From: Brasilonema sp. CT11
GTDB lineage: Bacteria > Cyanobacteriota > Cyanobacteriia > Cyanobacteriales > Nostocaceae
NCBI RefSeq assembly: GCF_017982655.1
Contig: NZ_JABXYX010000066.1
Location: forward strand, 1 to 41,586
DNA length: 41,586 nucleotides
Reading direction: 5' to 3'
The notes under the pieces were generated by a model. The model did no database searches and was not told the DNA's origin. It worked only from the letters and a program-made list of their open reading frames with translations. The position numbers and the translations under genes are program-made. Shown here piece after piece: positions 36,418 through 41,586 of this stretch (position 1 is its first letter; each line of letters opens with the position of its first letter).

Positions 36418-38391
36418 ATGCTAGAACAAGGTACAATCAGTATTCATACTGAGAATATTTTCCCGATTATCAAGAAGTCCCTCTACTCCGATCATGAAAT
36501 CTTCTTACGGGAACTCGTTTCCAACGCTGTAGATGCTATCCAAAAGTTGAAAATGGTATCTCGGGCTGGGGAGTATTCAGGTGAAATCGGTGAACCGGAA
36601 ATTCAAATCGCTATAGATAAAGACAAAAAGACTCTCTCCATCACCGACAATGGTATCGGAATGACTGCAGAGGAGGTCAAAAAATACATCAACCAAGTCG
36701 CCTTCTCTAGTGCAGAGGAATTTATAAACAAGTACCAAGGCGGTTCAGAACAACCAATTATTGGTCACTTTGGTCTTGGTTTCTACTCCTCCTTCATGGT
36801 CGCACAAAAGGTAGAAATCGATACCTTGTCTTACAAAGAAGGAGCACAAGCAGTTCACTGGAGTTGCGACGGTTCCCCATCCTTCATTCTCGAAGATTCA
36901 TCTCGTACAACTATCGGTACGACGATTACCCTGACTTTGCAAGAAGAAGAACAGGAGTATTTAGAATCAGCACGCATAAAGACGCTGATTAAAACATACT
37001 GCGATTTCATGCCAGTCGCCATTAAGATGGATGGCGAAGTATTAAATAAGCAAAGGGCAGTCTGGCGGGAAAGTCCTAGTAGCCTGAATCGAGAGGATTA
37101 TTTAGAATTTTACCGCTACCAGTATCCTTTCCAAGAAGAGCCGTTGCTTTGGGTGCATCTGAATACTGACTACCCGTTCATCATCAATGGGATTCTGTAT
37201 TTCCCCAAAATGAAGCCGGATGTTGATGTTACCAAAGGGCAAATCAAACTTTTCTGCAACCAAGTTTATGTCAGCGATCATTGTGAAGAAATTATCCCAC
37301 AATTTCTTCTGCCCATGCGAGGTGTGATTGATAGCGCTGATATTCCCCTGAACGTGTCGCGGAGTGCTTTGCAAACTGATCGCACTGTGCGCAAAATTGG
37401 TGATTACATTGCCAAGAAAGTGGGCGATCGCCTCAAAGAACTTTACCGCGACAACCGCGAACAATACATCAATACTTGGAAAGACTTAGGTACTTTCGTA
37501 AAATTTGGCGTTCTCAACGACGAGAAATTCAAAAAACAAGTCGAAGATATCATCGTCTTTCGCAGCACCTATCAACCAACCACTCAGGAGTCAACGGCTA
37601 CCCCAGCAGTTGAGGTACAATCTCAAGAGGGGGATGTTTGGCAAGATGTTGCTTCCGCAGACACTCCAAAATTGCCGTACACAACTCTCAAAGAATACCT
37701 AGAACGCAACAAGGAACGTCACGAAAACCGCGTCTTCTACGCCACCGATGAAGCAGCCCAAACCCCATACATAGAACTGCACAAAAATCAAGGTTTGGAA
37801 GTTCTGTTTATGGACTCCTTTATCGACACCCACTTGATCAGCTTCTTGGAGAGGGAATATCAGGATGTTAAATTTACACGGGTAGACTCCGATTTAGATA
37901 GCACCCTGCTGGATCAAGACAAAGCTGGGGAAATTGTTGATCCCAAGACGAATAAAACCAAAAGTGAGGTGATCAAAGAGCTGTTTGAGAAAGCGCTCAA
38001 CAAACCCAAGGTGAATATTCGTACCGAAGCTTTAAAAGCAGACGATCCACAAGGAACGCCACCAGCAATGGTACTTTTGCCAGAATTTTTGCGCCGCATG
38101 CGGGAAATGAGCGCTTTAATGCAGCAACAAGCAGCAGATTTTCCCGAAGATCACGTCTTCTTAGTCAATACTGCTCACCCATTGATTCAAAATTTAGCGG
38201 ATCTGAGTCAAGGTAGTATTATTCAAGATGATGTTCACTCACCAACCGGGCAGCTAGTGAACTTAGTTTGCCAACATGTATATGATTTGGCACTGATGTC
38301 TCAAAAAGGTTTTGACGCTGAAGGAATGAAATCTTTCGTTGAGCGTTCCAATGAGGTGCTTACCAAGTTAACGCAAGAAGCTGCAAAGTAG
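36418..38391 (+). CDS. htpG: Molecular chaperone HtpG (Hsp90)
   Basis: A 657-aa dimeric ATP-dependent chaperone. The N-terminal GHKL ATPase has EIFLRELVSNAVDAIQKLK (~24-42), DNGIGMTAEEVKKY (~78-91), and GHFGLGFYSSFMVA (~118-131). The middle domain contains FPKMKPDVDVTKGQIKLFCN and the catalytic-loop arginine in NVSRSALQTDRTVRKI. The C-terminal dimerisation domain ends near LTQEAAK. An acidic, glutamine-rich insertion lies at ~385-410. Length is typical of cyanobacterial HtpG. The long leader (see 36147-36247) may have regulatory elements. Confidence 0.97.
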   Translation: MLEQGTISIHTENIFPIIKKSLYSDHEIFLRELVSNAVDAIQKLKMVSRAGEYSGEIGEPEIQIAIDKDKKTLSITDNGIGMTAEEVKKYINQVAFSSAEEFINKYQGGSEQPIIGHFGLGFYSSFMVAQKVEIDTLSYKEGAQAVHWSCDGSPSFILEDSSRTTIGTTITLTLQEEEQEYLESARIKTLIKTYCDFMPVAIKMDGEVLNKQRAVWRESPSSLNREDYLEFYRYQYPFQEEPLLWVHLNTDYPFIINGILYFPKMKPDVDVTKGQIKLFCNQVYVSDHCEEIIPQFLLPMRGVIDSADIPLNVSRSALQTDRTVRKIGDYIAKKVGDRLKELYRDNREQYINTWKDLGTFVKFGVLNDEKFKKQVEDIIVFRSTYQPTTQESTATPAVEVQSQEGDVWQDVASADTPKLPYTTLKEYLERNKERHENRVFYATDEAAQTPYIELHKNQGLEVLFMDSFIDTHLISFLEREYQDVKFTRVDSDLDSTLLDQDKAGEIVDPKTNKTKSEVIKELFEKALNKPKVNIRTEALKADDPQGTPPAMVLLPEFLRRMREMSALMQQQAADFPEDHVFLVNTAHPLIQNLADLSQGSIIQDDVHSPTGQLVNLVCQHVYDLALMSQKGFDAEGMKSFVERSNEVLTKLTQEAAK

Positions 38392-38399
38392 AATAACCC

Positions 38400-38480
38400 T
38401 ACTTTCTCGTTCCCTGGCTTTGCTGAGGAATCTCTCGTTCCCTGGCTCTGCCGGGGAATGCCTATAATGAGGCTCAGCCT
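38400..38480. repeat. Tandem copies of a CGTTCCCTGGCT repeat
   Basis: CTCGTTCCCTGGCT occurs twice (near 38406 and 38434). The units end GCTGAGGAA and GCCGGGGAATG, then GAGGCTCAGCCTC follows as a short palindrome. It is a common intergenic repeat in this group, placed between htpG and the next gene. Confidence 0.7.
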
Positions 38481-38584
38481 CAGATTAACATCTGTGGCAC
38501 TTTGGGAACAGAATTCAAAAAAGTATAGAATTCCTAACTATACTGATGTTTTAAGCAAGTTCTGGCGCTACAAGCCATTGATCT

Positions 38585-39571
38585 ATGTCCCAAAAAAACG
38601 AAACAATTGTTCTCGTTTTGGCGCTGCTGCTCACACTAGGATTAATCGGAGGTGGTGTTTGGTGGTTCATGAAACGCTCTGGTATTAACTTGGGTGGTTT
38701 AGTTAACAATCAATCGCAGTCTCTAGGGCAGTCTAACGTCAAAAGTTTCTCCCAGGTGCAGAACGTTGCGTCTGGGGCGTTTAATTATGGTGGTAGCACG
38801 ACTTGGGTATCAATCCGTAAAGCAGTAGACCCAATTATTGAAACGGTTTGGCCTGACTTTCGCTTGCGTTACATTGACCCTGAAGGTGGTGCTCCTAGTT
38901 CCCAGACTGGTATCCGTATGTTGTTAGACAATCAACTGTCGTTTGCTCAGTCCTCTGTCCCGATTCCAGATCAAGTGTATCAGCAAGCGCGACAACGAGG
39001 TTTTTCTCTCAACGAAATACCAGTGGCGATTGATGGGATTGCGATCGCCGTAAACCCAAGCTTAAACATAAAAGGTCTGACAGTAGGTCAATTCAATGAT
39101 ATTTATGCGGGCAAAATCACCAACTGGAATCAAGTTGGCGGTCCCGACCTAAAAATCATACCTTATGGTAAAAAAGAGCGAGACAAAAGTGCCACTGTTA
39201 TACTTATACCAACGACAACCGAGGCTTTACGCCAAGTTGCTACCAATCCAGGAGGTATTTACTACACCTCAGCACCATTGGTGATATCGCAGTGTCACGT
39301 TAAGCCTTTGCCAGTCGGTCGTAACTCTAGTGAACTTGTTCCCCCCTACAAACTGCCCTTTGTCCCCCTTGAACAGTGTCCGCAACAGCGCAACCAAGTT
39401 AACACCCAAGTGTTCCTGAGTGGTCAGTATCCTCTGAGTCGGCGATTATCGGTGGTTGTGAAACAGAATGGTCAAATTGACCAACAAGCAGGCGAGTCTT
39501 ATGCCAGATTACTGCTAACTGCTCAAGGTCAGGAATTAATTACAAAAGCTGGATTTGTCAGCATCCGCTAA
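38585..39571 (+). CDS. Membrane-anchored PstS-like phosphate-binding protein
   Basis: 328 aa. A hydrophobic N-terminal segment (~9-28, VLVLALLLTLGLIGGGVWWF) lacks a lipobox Cys, so it is likely a membrane anchor rather than a lipoprotein signal. The rest has the PBP-like (PstS) pattern: AQSSVPIPDQ, PVAIDGIAIAVNPSLNIKGL, TVGQFNDIYAGKITNWNQVG, GGIYYTSAPLVI, and a C-terminal LLTAQGQELITKAGFVSIR. It probably binds phosphate or a similar oxyanion in the periplasm. No pstCAB genes are next to it, so it may act as a sensor or alternative binding protein. Confidence 0.87.
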   Translation: MSQKNETIVLVLALLLTLGLIGGGVWWFMKRSGINLGGLVNNQSQSLGQSNVKSFSQVQNVASGAFNYGGSTTWVSIRKAVDPIIETVWPDFRLRYIDPEGGAPSSQTGIRMLLDNQLSFAQSSVPIPDQVYQQARQRGFSLNEIPVAIDGIAIAVNPSLNIKGLTVGQFNDIYAGKITNWNQVGGPDLKIIPYGKKERDKSATVILIPTTTEALRQVATNPGGIYYTSAPLVISQCHVKPLPVGRNSSELVPPYKLPFVPLEQCPQQRNQVNTQVFLSGQYPLSRRLSVVVKQNGQIDQQAGESYARLLLTAQGQELITKAGFVSIR

Positions 39572-39625
39572 GTGATTTTATATAATGAGAAATTGTGCTA
39601 AAGAAAAATATAGGAGTTTCAGATA

Positions 39626-39862
39626 ATGTCTCGTCGCTGTGAATTAACAGGTAAAAAAGCAAATAACGCCTTTGCCGTCTCCCACTCCCACCGCCGCACC
39701 AAGCGCCTTCAGCAAGTTAACCTGCAAAACAAGCGTATTTGGTGGGAAGGCGGAAAACGTTGGATCAAAATGCGCTTATCTACCAAAGCAATCAAAACCC
39801 TAGAAGTTAAAGGGTTGGAAGCAATGGCGAAAGAAGCTGGTATTAACTTGAATCATTACTAA
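39626..39862 (+). CDS. rpmB: 50S ribosomal protein L28
   Basis: 78 aa, basic. [20 protein letters not shown] is the L28 signature, followed by [19 protein letters not shown] and a C-terminal [25 protein letters not shown] lies 11 nt before the ATG. It follows the PstS-like gene by 54 bp on the same strand, so it is possibly cotranscribed, and it is followed by a strong hairpin. Confidence 0.97.
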   Translation: MSRRCELTGKKANNAFAVSHSHRRTKRLQQVNLQNKRIWWEGGKRWIKMRLSTKAIKTLEVKGLEAMAKEAGINLNHY

Positions 39863-39943
39863 AAGTGTGACATTACCGAAACCTCTTTCTTACTAGGAAA
39901 GGGGCTGACAACAGCAGACTTCTCATCAGAAGATGATAAAAAT

Positions 39944-39973
39944 CCACCTACACACGCCGTAGGTGGGGTTTTG
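39944..39973 (+). terminator. Intrinsic terminator after rpmB
   Basis: CCACCTAC (39944-39951) pairs with GTAGGTGG (39959-39966) around a 7-nt loop, followed by GGTTTTG. Eight perfect pairs and a T-run 82 bp after the stop codon fit Rho-independent termination. Confidence 0.7.
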
Positions 39974-40009
39974 TCCATACCATTGGTTAAGAAAATGACC
40001 GATTTTATA

Positions 40010-40564
40010 TTAACCGTGCAATGTGCTTCGTAGCTCGTATTCAGTCCCTTTCCTAATGAGTTTCTGCGTCGCAGGGAGCGCTTTAAGTCCTAAATAATGA
40101 CCTTTGCTTCTAAGCATTTGGTCAATTTCATCACGCTTTTCTAAATACTGCTGTTCAAGCTCGATAAATGGCTCTAAAGCCTGTCTGATCTCATTGGTAT
40201 TTTGTAGTAATTGCAGATGCTGATTTAAATCTTGTATCCGCTTTTGTAGCGGAGGTATCTTTATTTCTACATCTACAAGCATTGCTTGATATTTCGATAA
40301 ATTGAAATTGAGTAGTGATATAGATTTTTCGAGTTCCAGACACTTTCTGGCGCGTTCATCGATATCACCAAATATATCAGATTCGACTTTGCGGAGTTTT
40401 TCTTTTCTTTCACTAATATCCAGTCGTATACTTGCTATAGTCCTTTCAATTTGGCTTTTCTGGGCTTCTAGTTCATTAAGTGTTTCGTGCATATTTTCTA
40501 AATTCATAACCGCCTGTTCCTGATTTTCTATCTGATATATCTCTTTTTCGACTATGAGAAACAT
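40010..40564 (-). CDS. Hypothetical coiled-coil protein
   Basis: 184 aa. Most of the protein (~15-150) is a heptad-like helix rich in E, K, Q and L (MHETLNELEAQKSQIERTIA, then LRKVESDIFGDIDERARKCLE, then IQDLNQHLQLLQN). The basic C-terminus (KALPATQKLIRKGTEYELRS) is unlike the rest. No membrane segment or signal. Start at ATG 40564; a Met 19 codons in is an alternative. Coding-like composition over its length supports a real gene of unknown function. Confidence 0.6.
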   Translation of the reverse strand: MFLIVEKEIYQIENQEQAVMNLENMHETLNELEAQKSQIERTIASIRLDISERKEKLRKVESDIFGDIDERARKCLELEKSISLLNFNLSKYQAMLVDVEIKIPPLQKRIQDLNQHLQLLQNTNEIRQALEPFIELEQQYLEKRDEIDQMLRSKGHYLGLKALPATQKLIRKGTEYELRSTLHG

Positions 40565-41100
40565 AAATATTTTCTAACTCCTAAGCATGGGAAAATCTAC
40601 ATTAACAGGGCTTACGGACGAACAACGTAACCATAGTCCGCAGCGACCTTTGGGAAGCGAAAGCCCTATGGCTAACGCCACGGCTACGCCGAACGGGCAC
40701 GCTGAGTCCCAAGGGGACACGCGCAAGGGACGCGATCGCAACCCATTGTTTTTAGTAGTGCGTAAGTCCTAATAAATATATGTGATAACAGTACAAAAGC
40801 ACTATAAAAGTAGTGATTGATTCTTTATTCTGTTATTTCATGTTCACGGATAATCTCTACAAATTACCGTTCAGATTTAGAATTCCCTGATTGGTAACTC
40901 AGGTAGTGGCAATACCGGGATTTTAATTAACGTTCAAGTCTTTATTCCACGTTGATTTGAGCGCACCCCCCTTCGGGCGATCTGCCCTTGGCAGCAGCGA
41001 AGCTATCGCCGCTATGGTACAGCGAAGCGATCGCTCACCGCGCGCTTACCCCTAGTTACTACACAAAAAGTACACTTACAAGAACTATCTCCAAAATCGA
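40565..41100. repeat. Repeat-rich gene-free interval
   Basis: It contains the CTATGGCTAACGCCACGGC-type module (near 40667), AAGGGACGCGATCGCAACCC near 40727, and copy B of the 25-bp HIP1-associated repeat (40983-41007), with HIP1 sites close by (41028). The 66-codon frame at 40988-41188 is a translated repeat. Confidence 0.65.
40983..41007. repeat. 25-bp small interspersed repeat at a HIP1 site, copy B
   Basis: TGCCCTTGGCAGCAGCGAAG then CTATC, with GCGATC before and GC after. Removal would leave GCGATCGC. It matches the insert in xisI (16089-16113) in length, flanks and 3' half. Confidence 0.85.
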
Positions 41101-41140
41101 GCAATTGATCTGGCGGACGTTAGTCCGCCAGATCAATTGC
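41101..41140. terminator. Perfect 18-bp hairpin with a stop codon in its loop
   Basis: GCAATTGATCTGGCGGAC (41101-41118) and its exact reverse complement (41123-41140) enclose GTTA. On the minus strand the stem codes for the last residues (AIDLAD) of the truncated gene and the loop supplies its TAA. It may serve as a terminator; TTTCGGCTTTT follows on the plus strand. Confidence 0.7.
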
Positions 41141-41479
41141 TTTCGGCTTTTGTTTGTGGCTAAAATTCTGCTCACTGAGCTTGAATGAAGCTTGAGAGCC
41201 AAAAAATGTAGTACCCAGTTGCATGAACTGAGCTTGAAGCTCTATAGATTTCGCGAGAATTTCACTCGATTGCTTTCTCAGCATTTGAGATTTCGCCCTA
41301 TTTTCAGTAGCTTGCTTTATCAGCGGTGTGCTCTGAATTTGATACGCCGAATCATTGCTATGCATACAATTGTCTAGAGCGCTTCTCAAAAGTTTTGGAT
41401 AATTTGATTCTTCTTTGTGCTCTAATTCTTGTGGTTCAACAATCGAATTATAGATAGCACTAAGAGGATGTTTGGAAAG
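41120..41479 (-). pseudogene. C-terminal part of a gene interrupted by an IS element
   Basis: The frame is open from 41479 to TAA at 41120-41122 (119 codons) and has no start upstream before the TGA at 41480-41482, next to the IS end. It reads KHPLSAIYNSIVEPQELEHK, then SNYPKLLRSALDNC, then a helical stretch rich in K, Q and S (QATENRAKSQMLRKQSSEIL). Family not recognised. The 5' part should continue beyond the IS outside the window. Confidence 0.5.
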
Positions 41480-41482
41480 TCA

Positions 41483-41586
41483 AAAAAAGCTCCAGTAACG
41501 GTATTCTGTCAGTAGATAAAAATGCGACAGCGTTACTAGAGCCATGTCTAAATCATACCCAAGTGACCTGACTTCGGAACAATGGG
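41483..41586 (+). mobile_element. Left end of an IS5-type insertion sequence with the start of its transposase
   Basis: CTCCAGTAACG (41490-41500) and CGTTACTAGAG (41531-41541) form an imperfect inverted pair near the end. ATG 41544 starts MSKSYPSDLTSEQW, the characteristic opening of IS5-family (IS1031/IS427-like) transposases (Y.SDLT..QW). The element runs off the window. The exact left boundary (about 41483-41489) and target duplication cannot be fixed. Confidence 0.75.

Overview
The window looks like chromosomal DNA from a filamentous, probably heterocyst-forming cyanobacterium (order Nostocales). Three things suggest this. HIP1 octamers (GCGATCGC) occur throughout. Heptamer and octamer tandem repeats and GC-rich palindromic repeats fill the gaps between genes. 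The gene families are cyanobacterial: two-domain RibBA with a C-terminal extension, an SLH-OprB porin, XisH/XisI, GUN4, and DUF1800/DUF1501. I cannot name the species from sequence alone. No rRNA, tRNA or CRISPR array was seen.

Layout. 1-3170: the tail of an upstream gene, an octamer repeat, a membrane-anchored protein with two MshEN-like units and two copies of a winged-helix module usually attached to STAND-type ATPases, then 0.9 kb of nested repeats. 3171-6151: ribBA and argC, transcribed divergently. 6152-8160: palindromic repeats, one split by a 214-bp MITE, a BrnT/BrnA toxin-antitoxin pair with a palindromic operator, and decayed DNA. 8164-15897: housekeeping genes (enolase, a radical-SAM activase, glyoxalase I, an SLH porin, ClpB). 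15971-16878: a gene graveyard made of pieces of xisI, a Ser/Thr kinase, GUN4, xisH and a second xisI. 17060-20295: a secreted protein, a ClC transporter fused to a DUF190-like domain, and remnants.

20408-28404: a rifampicin-phosphotransferase-type enzyme, then a same-strand series read right to left: ECF sigma factor, membrane anti-sigma factor, small membrane ORF, Spy-like protein, DUF1800, DUF1501. This looks like an envelope-stress or export module. 28702-29828: a small protein translationally coupled to an ABC-exporter membrane domain that has no ATPase. 29901-34067: a 997-aa HAD phosphatase/P-loop kinase fusion with a duplicated cap, and a fatty acid desaturase. 34289-35444: the 5' part of a CrfC-like dynamin GTPase gene joined by deletion to the 3' part of a patatin gene. 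35445-39862: possible transposon-derived structured DNA, then htpG, a PstS-like protein and rpmB. 39863-41586: a terminator, a coiled-coil protein, repeats, and a gene cut by an IS5-type element at the window edge.

The core genes (ribBA, argC, eno, clpB, htpG, rpmB) appear intact. The accessory intervals show strong small-repeat activity. Most informative are a 25-bp repeat inserted exactly in a HIP1 site that breaks xisI, the MITE with a perfect 9-bp target duplication, and a repeat-derived stretch carried in frame in the first large gene.
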